In this document: piece after piece, positions 44,866-53,370 of the stretch
How positions within the stretch are numbered: position 1 is the stretch's first letter
Layout: each line of letters begins with the position of its first letter
Assembly (NCBI RefSeq): GCF_001720485.1
Contig: NZ_CP017114.1
Coordinates: forward strand, 3,844,001-3,908,000
Source: Cobetia marina
GTDB taxonomy: Bacteria > Pseudomonadota > Gammaproteobacteria > Pseudomonadales > Halomonadaceae
Direction of reading: 5' to 3'
Length of the DNA stretch: 64,000 nt
Program-made: the position numbers and the translations under genes
The notes under the pieces: model-generated
Told to the model about the DNA's origin: nothing
The model's database searches: none
Seen by the model: the letters and a program-made list of their open reading frames with translations, nothing else

Positions 44866-45534
44866 ATGACGGACTCCCCTTCCTCGCAGAGTGCTCCGGA
44901 CACCGCCACATCCCGCACCTCGCCGCGCGGGGAAGCCCGCCGCAGACGCCAGCGGGAAGTCGCCAGAGAACACTTCCTGCAAAATGGCTACGCCGCGACC
45001 AGCATCAACGAGATCGCACGGGAGGCCGGCGGATCACTGACGACGCTTTATCGGAATTTCGGCAACAAGGAGGGGCTGTTCCTCGCCGTGATGCAGCAGG
45101 AAGCACAGTCGGTATGGTCGGTGATGGATCACGAGGTCAATGAGGCACGTCGCGTCGACGAGGCCCTGGAACACTTCGGGATGGCGATGCTGACACTGGC
45201 CCTCGAACCACAGCTGATCCGGCTGTTTCGTGGCCTCGCCTTCGAGAGCGGCCGCAACCCGCAGCTCGGCAAGCTCTTCCTCGACAATGGCCCCAAGCTG
45301 ACGCGCCAGCGGCTGGCTGGCTACCTGTCACGACAGGTGGCGGAGGGCCACTTGCCAGGCTCCGGCCTCGGGCAGGAACCGCTGGCCGCCGCCAACCTGC
45401 TGACCGGCATGCTGCTCAACCCGCTGCATGTCGATGCCCTGCTGGGCAGCTTCCCCGAACCGGCCGACCCGGAAAGCCTGCGACCACACGTCAGGCGCTG
45501 CGTGCGCGTCTTCATCGCGGGTTTCGGGGCCTGA
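44866..45534 (+). CDS. TetR/AcrR-family regulator of the efflux operon
   Basis: 222-aa regulator. The HTH reads HFLQNGYAATSINEIAREAGGSLTTLYRNFGNKEGLFLAVM. The C-terminal ligand domain resembles the AefR-like group (FLDNGPKLTRQRLAGYL...). The start at MTDSPSS has GAGG 8 bases upstream. Divergent from emrAB with a palindrome between, so it most likely represses emrAB and itself until a drug or signal binds. Confidence 0.9.
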   Translation: MTDSPSSQSAPDTATSRTSPRGEARRRRQREVAREHFLQNGYAATSINEIAREAGGSLTTLYRNFGNKEGLFLAVMQQEAQSVWSVMDHEVNEARRVDEALEHFGMAMLTLALEPQLIRLFRGLAFESGRNPQLGKLFLDNGPKLTRQRLAGYLSRQVAEGHLPGSGLGQEPLAAANLLTGMLLNPLHVDALLGSFPEPADPESLRPHVRRCVRVFIAGFGA

Positions 45535-45576
45535 ACGCCGGGCCCCTGACGTGATGACCCAGCCCCGCCGATGAGG

Positions 45577-46527
45577 TTATGGATGCGTCGTCATGGGAAC
45601 AGTACAAAGCGTCTCGACAAAGGCCCTGGCTGCATGGGTCATCCGCCGATCACGGCGTTTGCACAATACCGTGGAACACGCCAGGCAGGCGGTACCCTGC
45701 ATCGGAATGGCGACCAGGTCGCCGCGACTCAGCTCCACCTGACTGATCGCGTAACTTGGCAATATCGTCATGCCTCCATTGGCCAGGACATGCAGCTTCA
45801 GCATCTCGATATTGTCCATTTCAAAGATGACTCTGAACGTCTTGCCGATCCTGACGGAGGCTGCATTGACCAGTTGTCGCGTAAGAAAACTCCCGTTCAG
45901 CATCGCAAGCGAGCACCCCACCAGCGCTTCCAGGGTGATCGAATCGCACCCGGCCAGTGGATGGTCGGGCCGCGCGACAGCAATGAAATGCGTCGGGTAA
46001 CGCTCGATGACCTCAATATCGGCAGGCAGATCCACTTCCATGGCAACTCCGATATCCACCGCGTCCGAACTCAGCTGGTCATAGACCGCCGGACTTCCCG
46101 TGACGGTACCGGAGAAGGTGACCTGTTCATGCTGTCGCTGGAAACGGGCGATGGCCGGCGACAGCCAGGTTCTCATCACCCCCTCTATGGTGGCGAAGCG
46201 CACGGTCCCCGCCATCAGACCATGGATTTCCTGAATCTTCGACTTCGCAAGGTCCATCTCTCTCAGGGTATTGCGCATGTGAGCTTTCAGGATGCGCCCC
46301 TCTTCCGTCAGGAACATGCCCGAAGAACGACGATCGAAGAGAGCCGTCTGAAAGCTATGTTCCAGGTTCTGTATCTGGCGACTGATGGCCGACGGACTGA
46401 CATGCAGCTCATGCGCCGCCTGACGAACTGACCCGGTTTCCGCGACAGCCAGGAAATAACGATAAGTGAGTATCTGAATGGGAGCCTCCTGATCGAGGGG
46501 CGGTTGGTCAGCACCATTTAAGCGCAC
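45577..46527 (-). CDS. LysR-family regulator of the symporter-nitrilase operon
   Basis: LysR regulator with winged HTH ILTYRYFLAVAETGSVRQAAHELHVSPSAISRQIQNLE and a C-terminal effector domain. The outer limit given is an in-frame GTG (46527) that has no ribosome site and adds 16 atypical residues. A perfect AGGAGG lies 5 bases before an ATT codon at 46477-46479, after which the protein begins exactly as LysR proteins do (x-QILTYRYFLAV). I think translation really starts at that ATT, giving 300 aa. Divergent from the DUF3311-symporter-nitrilase operon, its probable target. Confidence 0.88.
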   Translation of the reverse strand: MRLNGADQPPLDQEAPIQILTYRYFLAVAETGSVRQAAHELHVSPSAISRQIQNLEHSFQTALFDRRSSGMFLTEEGRILKAHMRNTLREMDLAKSKIQEIHGLMAGTVRFATIEGVMRTWLSPAIARFQRQHEQVTFSGTVTGSPAVYDQLSSDAVDIGVAMEVDLPADIEVIERYPTHFIAVARPDHPLAGCDSITLEALVGCSLAMLNGSFLTRQLVNAASVRIGKTFRVIFEMDNIEMLKLHVLANGGMTILPSYAISQVELSRGDLVAIPMQGTACLACSTVLCKRRDRRMTHAARAFVETLCTVPMTTHP

Positions 46528-46529
46528 TT

Positions 46530-46551
46530 CTGACGTTCAGAACGTTGTCAG
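46530..46551. promoter_or_regulatory. Inverted repeat in the LysR/symporter divergent region
   Basis: CTGAC-N12-GTCAG, and overlapping it GTTC-A-GAAC, in the divergent promoter region. It fits a LysR-type binding site close to its own gene. Confidence 0.45.
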
Positions 46552-46696
46552 GTGTGTACTTTACGTCAACGCGGCGTGCTCAAGATTCTAATTTCCCATA
46601 CAGGGAGTCGCGTTTACTCTGAACAGGACATCTCCCGGAAGATTTCATCACGATAAATAACGATCCTGACCTGCATGTCATATGCAAGGAAACATG

Positions 46697-46948
46697 ATGA
46701 GCATAAGAAATATAAGAAAGTTCGTATGGTGGGTGGTCGCTCTCTGTCTATTACTGACATGGCTTCCTTATATTGGAATATTCAACTCCTCGAAATTGAT
46801 TTGGGGAATTCCCCAGCCGCTGGCACTGACGCTGGTATGCAATGCGGTGCTCACACTCTGCGTCATTTCGCTATATCCCCTGTATTTCAAGCCCTTGATG
46901 AATGCACTGAAAGCAAGGCCCATCGTGGAGGAGCATTCACATGAATAA
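46697..46948 (+). CDS. DUF3311-family small membrane subunit
   Basis: 83-aa protein with two hydrophobic helices (WWVVALCLLLTWLPYIGIF, LALTLVCNAVLTLCVISLYP). Short proteins of this type are encoded immediately before some sodium:solute symporters, as in YhjC-YhjB of Bacillus, and are thought to assist the carrier. AGGA lies 6 bases before the chosen ATG; an ATG one codon earlier is also possible. The gene overlaps the symporter start by 8 bp, so translation is coupled. Confidence 0.85.
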   Translation: MSIRNIRKFVWWVVALCLLLTWLPYIGIFNSSKLIWGIPQPLALTLVCNAVLTLCVISLYPLYFKPLMNALKARPIVEEHSHE

Positions 46949-48461
46949 CACCGTCACGATTGCCGTACTTGTCGCCTTCATCAGTGTCTTCATCCTGATT
47001 TCGCTATTCGCCAAACGCAGTGCCAACAATACGCAATCCACGACTTCCGAGGATTTCGTCATCGGCGGGAGAGGCATGGGCACTCTGGTGCTGGTGCTCT
47101 CCATGGGCGCAACCTATTTCTCCACCTGGACATTGCTCGGGGCCTTCGGTTCCTACTATCGCGAAGGCATCTGGTTCGTCGGCTTTGCCGTCTGGACCAT
47201 CTTCCACGGTATCTTCATCTGGATGTTCGGCACCCGCATCTGGCTGGCTGGCAAGCGCTTCGGCTTCATCACTCCCGGACAGATGGTCGAGCGTTACTAC
47301 CGCAGCAAGCGCCTGAAGATCGCCGTGGCCGTCACCGGCATCACGGCTCTGGTGCCTGTCATGCTGATCCAGGTCATCGGAGGCGCCAAGGCACTGGATG
47401 CCCTGTCAGGGGGAGCCATTCCCTATGTGGTCGGTGTGACCGTCACATCCATCATGGTCGGTGTGATCGTGCTGTGGGCCGGCTTCAAGGGCACCGCCTG
47501 GACGGACTCCTTCATGGGTATCTTCTTTGCCTCGATTCTCATCTTCACTGCCATCTATGTGATGAATCTTGCCGGCGGCAGTCAGATGTTCGCAGCCGTG
47601 GCCGAAATTCAACCAGAGCTGCTGGTCAATTCCGGCAAGCCATTGAAAATGTTGGAACTCTGGCTGGGACTTGGCTTCGGTGCCTGGGTATTGCCGCACA
47701 TGTGGCAGAAGTTCTATTCCGCCTCCTCCGCAGAGGTACTCGGCAAGGTCGCCATGGCCACCCCGTTCTGGAATTCCTGGATGATGGCGATCATTCCGCT
47801 GCTCGTGGGTCTGGCGGCCGTGATCCCCGGAGTGGCTCCGGGCCTCGATGCCAGCAGCAGCGACACCATTCTTCCCTTGATCTTCAACGAGCATCTGCCA
47901 CTGCTGGGCGCCTTCGTGGTTGCCGGCATCCTGGCCGCCGCCATCTCGACCATCAACAGCCAGCTACTGTCATCGGCCAGTATCGTGGCGGAAGACATCG
48001 TCAACAGCTTCACCAAGGAGCCGCTGAGCAGTCAGCGCATCACGCTCATCACGCGTGTAGTCGTGGCGTCATTGACCGTACTAGTCTTCCTGCTGGCCAT
48101 GTTGCCCAGTGGTGCAGGCTATCTGGTGCCCATCGCTTCGCTCGGCTTCGGTCTCGGTCTGCAACTGGTGCCTTCCGCACTCGGCATGCTGCATTTCCGT
48201 CGAATCACGGAAGCCGGTGCCTTTGCAGGGCTGCTCTCGGGGACTGCGGTGATGGCGATCCTGGCCATCTTGCAACTGGATATCGTCATCGGCCCCAGTA
48301 TCTCAGGCTTCATCGTCAACCTTGTCGTGATGATGGTCGTCAGTCGTCTGTCAGCTCCGGTCTGTGAACGATCACAGCATGAATTCCATGACATGTTCGA
48401 TGAATACATGCGCGACAACTGCGACACGCCTGTTCCCTCAAGCACTCAACCTTCGCGCTGA
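46941..48461 (+). CDS. Sodium:solute symporter (SSS family)
   Basis: 506-aa Na+-driven carrier with about 13 helices. SSS features include SEDFVIGGRGMGTLVLVLSMGATYFSTWTLLGAFG in the N-terminal third and the sodium-site helix AAAISTINSQLLSSASIVAEDI. The solute is unknown. Its operon context (DUF3311 subunit before it, nitrilase after it, LysR divergent) suggests a nitrile, amide or related nitrogen compound. Confidence 0.92.
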   Translation: MNNTVTIAVLVAFISVFILISLFAKRSANNTQSTTSEDFVIGGRGMGTLVLVLSMGATYFSTWTLLGAFGSYYREGIWFVGFAVWTIFHGIFIWMFGTRIWLAGKRFGFITPGQMVERYYRSKRLKIAVAVTGITALVPVMLIQVIGGAKALDALSGGAIPYVVGVTVTSIMVGVIVLWAGFKGTAWTDSFMGIFFASILIFTAIYVMNLAGGSQMFAAVAEIQPELLVNSGKPLKMLELWLGLGFGAWVLPHMWQKFYSASSAEVLGKVAMATPFWNSWMMAIIPLLVGLAAVIPGVAPGLDASSSDTILPLIFNEHLPLLGAFVVAGILAAAISTINSQLLSSASIVAEDIVNSFTKEPLSSQRITLITRVVVASLTVLVFLLAMLPSGAGYLVPIASLGFGLGLQLVPSALGMLHFRRITEAGAFAGLLSGTAVMAILAILQLDIVIGPSISGFIVNLVVMMVVSRLSAPVCERSQHEFHDMFDEYMRDNCDTPVPSSTQPSR

Positions 48462-48503
48462 ATTCTCATGGCGTCCTTTATCTCCAATTCATAGGTGACT
48501 CTC

Positions 48504-49430
48504 ATGCAAGACAACGTAAAAGTTGCAGTGATCCAGGACAGCAGCGTGCCATTCGATGCCGAGAAGACAGCCCTCAAGGCATGCCGTCTCATAGAGGAAG
48601 CTGCGCAGGGAGAGGCCGAGCTGGTGGTATTTCCAGAGGCGTTTCTGGGTACCTATCCCAAGGGGCTGACATTCGGCGCCCCGGTAGGCACGCGGCTCCC
48701 GGAAGGACGTGAAGACTTTCGACGCTATTTTGAAGGCGCCGTGGAAATCGACGGACCGGAACTGCGCAGCATTGAAGAATCAGCCCGCGAACATGGCGTC
48801 TTCATCGTCATGGGCATCATCGAACGCGATGGCTCGACCCTGTATTGCAGCGTGGTGTTCATCGATCCGCAGGCAGGAATTGTCGGCAAGCGTCGCAAGC
48901 TCATGCCCACGGGCTCGGAGCGTCTCATCTGGGGCTTCGGAGACGGCTCGACATTGGATGCCGTGGATAGCTCACTGGCCAAGGTCGGCGCGGTGATCTG
49001 CTGGGAAAATTACATGCCGGCACTGCGCCAGACGATGTATGGGCAGGGAGTGGAGATCTACTGCGCACCGACGGCTGATGACCGCGATACCTGGCTGTCT
49101 TCCATGCAGCACATCGCGCTGGAAGGCCGCTGCTATGTCCTGAGTGCCTGCCAGTACCTGACACGTGGCGACTTCGGAGATGACTACAACTGCGTACTCG
49201 GTGACTCGCCGGAACATGTCCTGATGCGCGGCGGCAGCGTGATTCTCGGACCACTCGGCGAGATCATCGCAGGCCCTGTCTTCAATGAGCGTACCATCCT
49301 GCATGCCACACTTGCGCGCGATACGTTGATCCGCAGCAAGCTGGATTTCGATCCGGTGGGGCATTACGCCCGCCCCGATGTGCTGTCCGTGATGGTGGAT
49401 CGTGAAGAAAAGAAGGCCGTCTATTACTGA
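48504..49430 (+). CDS. Nitrilase (carbon-nitrogen hydrolase)
   Basis: 308-aa member of nitrilase branch 1, hydrolysing a nitrile to the acid and ammonia. The catalytic triad is E45 (VVFPEAFLG), K132 (KRRKLMPTG) and C166 (ICWENYMP); the motif around C166 with E168 is that of true nitrilases rather than amidases. Aliphatic, arylacetonitrile and cyanide-hydratase subgroups cannot be separated by eye. AGGTG ribosome site upstream. Last gene of the LysR-linked operon, followed by a strong hairpin. Confidence 0.92.
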   Translation: MQDNVKVAVIQDSSVPFDAEKTALKACRLIEEAAQGEAELVVFPEAFLGTYPKGLTFGAPVGTRLPEGREDFRRYFEGAVEIDGPELRSIEESAREHGVFIVMGIIERDGSTLYCSVVFIDPQAGIVGKRRKLMPTGSERLIWGFGDGSTLDAVDSSLAKVGAVICWENYMPALRQTMYGQGVEIYCAPTADDRDTWLSSMQHIALEGRCYVLSACQYLTRGDFGDDYNCVLGDSPEHVLMRGGSVILGPLGEIIAGPVFNERTILHATLARDTLIRSKLDFDPVGHYARPDVLSVMVDREEKKAVYY

Positions 49431-49500
49431 GCTTGTCTGATGCCTGATGCCTGACGCCTGAGCGCTGTCGTGAACGGTGACAGTCGACTGACGCACCAAT

Positions 49501-49543
49501 GACAACAGCCCCACTCTCGACACTCGAGGGTGGGGCTGTTGTC
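49501..49543. terminator. Terminator after the nitrilase gene
   Basis: Thirteen-bp stem GACAACAGCCCCA / TGGGGCTGTTGTC enclosing a small CTCGA-CAC-TCGAG inner hairpin. Between convergent genes. Confidence 0.88.
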
Positions 49544-49597
49544 GTTGGTGTGGAGTGTCAGGGCAGCCTGTCAGGTAATACGCGATGCCTCACATCA

Positions 49598-50347
49598 TTA
49601 CACGGAACCTGCCGGACGCAGTCGTGATAACCACCCGCCATTGCGTGCCTGGGCGCGCACACCGGGGAAGTTGAGTTCCACCTGACGCAGACACAGGGTC
49701 AGCACGATGGTCAGCACGAGGTAGATGGCACCGATGAACAGCAGCGGCTCGTAGGTGAGGAAGTTCTCGTCACGAATGATGTTGGCGACCTGCAGCAGGT
49801 CCATCATCGCGATCGTCGAGACCAGCGGCACCGACTTGAGCAGCAGGATCATCTCGCCGGTCAGGGTCGGCAGGCATAGCTGGATGGCACGCGGCAACCA
49901 CAGGCGAGTGAAGACCTGGAAGGGCCTCATGCCGAAGGCACGCCCCGCTTCCCGCTCACCCGGTGGCACGCTGAGCAGCGCACCGCGCAGGACTTCGCCG
50001 GTATAGGCGCCCACCGAGAGGGTGAAGGTCAGGGTGGCGTAGAAGAACGGGTCACGCAGAACGCCCCAGAACAGGCTCTCGCGAATGCCGGGGATGCCTT
50101 CCAGCAGCCGACCGATGCCGTAATAGAAGAAGAACAACTGCACCAGCAGGGGCGTGCCTCGCATCACGATGGTCACGCCATTGGCTAGCCAAGCGAGGGG
50201 CCTGGGGCCCTTGATGCGCGCCAATGCCATGCCGACCGCCAGCGTGAAACCCAGCACGGCCGACACCACCAGCAACAACAGGGTATTGAACAACCCCCGC
50301 CACAATGATTCCTGATAGTAGGGGTCCGACAACCAGCTGAAGTCCAT
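49598..50347 (-). CDS. Polar amino-acid ABC transporter permease (second)
   Basis: 249-aa HisM/GlnP-type inner-membrane permease with about five helices and the ATPase-contact EAA loop (EREAGRAFGMRPFQVFTRLWLPRAI). Start at MDFSWLS behind AGGAGG. Last gene of a four-gene ABC operon and directly adjacent (1 bp) to the other permease. Substrate: a polar amino acid, not further defined. Confidence 0.92.
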   Translation of the reverse strand: MDFSWLSDPYYQESLWRGLFNTLLLLVVSAVLGFTLAVGMALARIKGPRPLAWLANGVTIVMRGTPLLVQLFFFYYGIGRLLEGIPGIRESLFWGVLRDPFFYATLTFTLSVGAYTGEVLRGALLSVPPGEREAGRAFGMRPFQVFTRLWLPRAIQLCLPTLTGEMILLLKSVPLVSTIAMMDLLQVANIIRDENFLTYEPLLFIGAIYLVLTIVLTLCLRQVELNFPGVRAQARNGGWLSRLRPAGSV

Positions 50348-50348
50348 A

Positions 50349-51068
50349 TCACGCCTCCTGGGCAGAAATGACGGGCTCGCCACGGCGCACGTAGCGCTCC
50401 AGCCGGCCGAACGCGAGGCTCGAGGTCAGCGTCATCAGCAGATACAGAAGTCCTGCCACGCTGTAGAACAGGAAGTAGTCGCGCGTGCTGGCCGCCGCCT
50501 GTTGCACGGTGAAGAACAGCTCACTGAAGCCAATGACACTGATCAACGCCGTGTCCTTGATCAGAATCAGCCACAGGTTTGACATGCCGGGCAGTGCATT
50601 GGGCAGCATGCCGGGCAGCGTGATATGGCGAAACCGTGCCAGCGGAGAAAAGCCATAGGCATCGGCGGCCTCGAGCTGGCCCTTGGGAATGGCCAGAATG
50701 GCGCCCCGGAAGACCTCGGTCATGTAGGCCCCCTGGACGAAGGCCAGCACGCCGACGGCAGTGACGAAGCCACTGATCTCGATCTGGCCCGCGACACCCA
50801 GCGCGTTCATGAGCGCAGTGAGTGCCTGGGAGCCACCGTAATACAGCAGGATGATCAGCAGCAGTTCCGGCACCGCGCGAACGGCGGTCGAGTAGCTGGT
50901 GGCAAGCGCCCGCAGCACCGCCCATGGGCTGAGTCTTGCCGCTGCGCCGACCAACCCCAGCAGCAACCCGATGGCATAGGCAGCAAAGGCGATCTGCAAG
51001 GTGGTGACGGCACCGGACAGGATAGGGCCGGCCCAATCGGCAAGCCCTTCTTGGGCAAACTGGGACAT
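50349..51068 (-). CDS. Polar amino-acid ABC transporter permease (first)
   Basis: 239-aa HisQ/GlnP-type permease forming a heterodimer with the next gene's product. EAA loop QLEAADAYGFSPLARFRHITLPGML; start at MSQFAQEGL with AAGG 9 bases upstream. Confidence 0.92.
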   Translation of the reverse strand: MSQFAQEGLADWAGPILSGAVTTLQIAFAAYAIGLLLGLVGAAARLSPWAVLRALATSYSTAVRAVPELLLIILLYYGGSQALTALMNALGVAGQIEISGFVTAVGVLAFVQGAYMTEVFRGAILAIPKGQLEAADAYGFSPLARFRHITLPGMLPNALPGMSNLWLILIKDTALISVIGFSELFFTVQQAAASTRDYFLFYSVAGLLYLLMTLTSSLAFGRLERYVRRGEPVISAQEA

Positions 51069-51164
51069 GATCAGAAGCCTTGTCGTATCAGGTGAATAGG
51101 AGGAAGGCACTACGGGAAGCGTGCTGGCCAGACGACACCAGCCATCGGGCCAGCACGCTCGTGA

Positions 51165-52040
51165 TCAGCCCAGGCAGACGTCGGTATCGAAGTACTTGTT
51201 CGACAGCGCCGTGCAGGTACCGTCCGCGTAGACCTTCTGGATGGCATCATCGATCGCCGCCTTCAGCGCCCCCTCTTCCTTGCGAATCCCGATGCCGACC
51301 CCCTCGCCATAGGCCGGGTGCTGCGGCGTGGTCGCCTTGATCTCGAAGCCGTGTGCCTCCTCGCGCTTGATCAGCGCATTCATGGCGATCTCGTCTGCCA
51401 GAATCACATCCACCCGACCGGAAAACAGGTCACTGTTGGCCTGCTCCTGCTGGTCATAGAGGCGCACCTGGACACCGCTGTCCCTCAATGCCCGGCGCGC
51501 GAAGTTGGCGTGGGTGGTCGCCGCCTGGGCACCGAGAACCATGCCATCCAGGCCTTCTGGAATATCGATATCCAGGTCGCTGGCGGCCACATAGGCACCC
51601 GATGAATGGTAATAGGGAATGCTGAAGTCGATAACCTTCTCGCGAGCATTGGTGATGGTCATCGAATTCATGATCATGTCGATACGCCCGGCCTTCAGCG
51701 AAGGAATGATGCCGCTCCAGCCTGTGGGGGTAATCTCGCACTCACGTTGCATGGCGTCACAGATCGCGTTGGCCAGCTCGACCTCGAAGCCGGTCCACTC
51801 GCCGCTGGCGGAGGTATAGGTAAAGGGCGGGTAAGGTTCGGCGGAGATCCCGACCTTGAGAGTGTCGGCGGCGTGCACCTGGGCGGCGCCAAGCGTCAGG
51901 CCACCCAGTGCCAGTCCCCCCATCATCAGTGCACCGGCCAGCTTGCGCAGCGCAGATGTGGAAGTCGAGGCAGAACGCGTTCCACGCGCGGTCAGTGAAG
52001 GTATCTTGGCAGCGAATCCAGCATCGTTCATCAAGATCAT
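51165..52040 (-). CDS. Amino-acid ABC transporter periplasmic binding protein
   Basis: 291-aa type-II binding protein (SBP_bac_3). The signal peptide ends near AQVHA, and the mature part reads DTLKVGISAEPYPPFTYTSASGEWTGFEVELANAICDAM, with the basic/acidic residues typical of lysine-arginine-ornithine or related binders. The start chosen (MILMNDAG) has AGGAG 8 bases upstream. It gives a rather long N-region before the hydrophobic core, so a later start is possible. Confidence 0.9.
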   Translation of the reverse strand: MILMNDAGFAAKIPSLTARGTRSASTSTSALRKLAGALMMGGLALGGLTLGAAQVHAADTLKVGISAEPYPPFTYTSASGEWTGFEVELANAICDAMQRECEITPTGWSGIIPSLKAGRIDMIMNSMTITNAREKVIDFSIPYYHSSGAYVAASDLDIDIPEGLDGMVLGAQAATTHANFARRALRDSGVQVRLYDQQEQANSDLFSGRVDVILADEIAMNALIKREEAHGFEIKATTPQHPAYGEGVGIGIRKEEGALKAAIDDAIQKVYADGTCTALSNKYFDTDVCLG

Positions 52041-52123
52041 CAGGCCATCTCCTGGCAATTGTTGTGGTTCCATCAGCGGCATGGTGGGGAAGTCCATGCC
52101 GGGGCAATTCAGTGGAGGCCTCC

Positions 52124-53011
52124 TCAAGCTGCCGGTGCGATGAAGCGTCGGCAGCGTTCATGGCGGGTCTGCTCGAAGACCTCCGCCGGACTGCCTGCCA
52201 CCCCGACTCGGCCTTCATCGAGGAAAACGATCTGGTCGGACACTTCTCTGGCGAAGGCCATTTCGTGGGTCACCATCAGCATGGTGCGTCCTTCATCGGC
52301 GAGACTGCGGATGACACTGAGCACTTCACTGACCCGCTCCGGGTCCAGAGCGGATGTCGGCTCATCAAAGAGCAGGACACGCGGTTCCATTGCCAGCGCA
52401 CGCGCGATCGCGACTCGCTGCTGCTGCCCCCCGGAGAGAAACGCCGGATAGCTGTCGGCGCGCTCCAGCATGCCGACCCGCTCCAGGTAATGTTCCGCGA
52501 TGCGAGTCGCCTCACGCCGAGACTTGCCTTTCACGCGCATCGGCGCTTCGGTGACGTTGCCGAGCACGGTCAGGTGCGGCCACAGATTGAACTGCTGGAA
52601 GACCATGGTGACCTTGGAGCGCAGGCGCTGGATCTGACGACGATCCAGCCCGATGAGGCCACCATGGCTGTCGCGATCGAAACGTAGATGCTCATCGGCG
52701 ATCGACAGCTCCCCCCTGTTGGGGCGTTCCAACAGATTCATGCAGCGCAGCAAGGTACTCTTGCCGGAGCCACTGGCGCCGATGATGGTGGTGACACTGC
52801 CTTCCGTCACGCGCAATGACACGTCATGCAGCACTGCCAGATCACCGTAGTGCTTGACGATGTTGCTGGCTTCGACGATGACCCGATTCGATGAGGATCG
52901 CGAGGGCCCTGCCCTGCCTTCAAGGCAGACTTCCTGAGGCTGAGAGATGCCGTTGCTGTCTGCTTTCATCGAGCGGGTCATGGGAGATACGTTCGAGGGC
53001 GAGATAGTCAT
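52124..53011 (-). CDS. Amino-acid ABC transporter ATPase
   Basis: HisP/GlnQ-type ATPase of about 295 aa with Walker A GASGSGKST, Q-loop FQQFNLWPH, signature LSGGQQQR, Walker B VLLFDEPTSALD and the H-loop THEMAFA. First gene of the operon (ATPase, binding protein, two permeases). An N-terminal extension of ~55 residues precedes the ABC domain and is low-complexity; three ATG codons within it (53011, 52981, 52969) make the exact start uncertain. Confidence 0.9.
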   Translation of the reverse strand: MTISPSNVSPMTRSMKADSNGISQPQEVCLEGRAGPSRSSSNRVIVEASNIVKHYGDLAVLHDVSLRVTEGSVTTIIGASGSGKSTLLRCMNLLERPNRGELSIADEHLRFDRDSHGGLIGLDRRQIQRLRSKVTMVFQQFNLWPHLTVLGNVTEAPMRVKGKSRREATRIAEHYLERVGMLERADSYPAFLSGGQQQRVAIARALAMEPRVLLFDEPTSALDPERVSEVLSVIRSLADEGRTMLMVTHEMAFAREVSDQIVFLDEGRVGVAGSPAEVFEQTRHERCRRFIAPAA

Positions 53012-53370
53012 GAGCGACTCACAAGTGGGTGGCTGTGGCTGGCTTGGGATGGGGCACCGTGCAGCGGGGATCGGCATGACGCACTACTTTGATGCGCTGC
53101 GCGACTGCCTGACCGAAGCGACCGATGGCCAGATGGTGCTTGCCCTGCCGCGATCTGCCGCGACCCGTCGCGACATCAGCGGTAGCGCGAACAAAAATTG
53201 ATACAGTTGTATAGCAATAGGCGTTCCACATAACGACTCCCCACACCACGGACGGGTGCGGCAGGCACTATCAGCACGAAATGCAAGCCTTGAGGCGACG
53301 CAGCAATGCCACACGGGGCAGGAATCTGTCAGCTCTCGCCCCATGCCGTCATCGCGGTAGGGAGGCTACG
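53012..53370. other. Intergenic region upstream of the amino-acid ABC operon
   Basis: About 360 bases, upstream of the ABC operon and downstream of the betaine-type binding protein gene. A locally AT-rich pocket at 53190-53220 holds the palindrome ATACA-GT-TGTAT (53201-53212), a likely promoter/operator position. No terminator with a T-run was identified for the upstream operon. Confidence 0.45.
53201..53212. promoter_or_regulatory. Palindrome ATACA-GT-TGTAT upstream of the amino-acid ABC operon
   Basis: Perfect 5-2-5 palindrome within an AT-rich patch of an otherwise GC-rich intergenic region, ~190 bp before the ATPase start. GntR-type operators often look like this, but no regulator is next to it. 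Confidence 0.35.
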
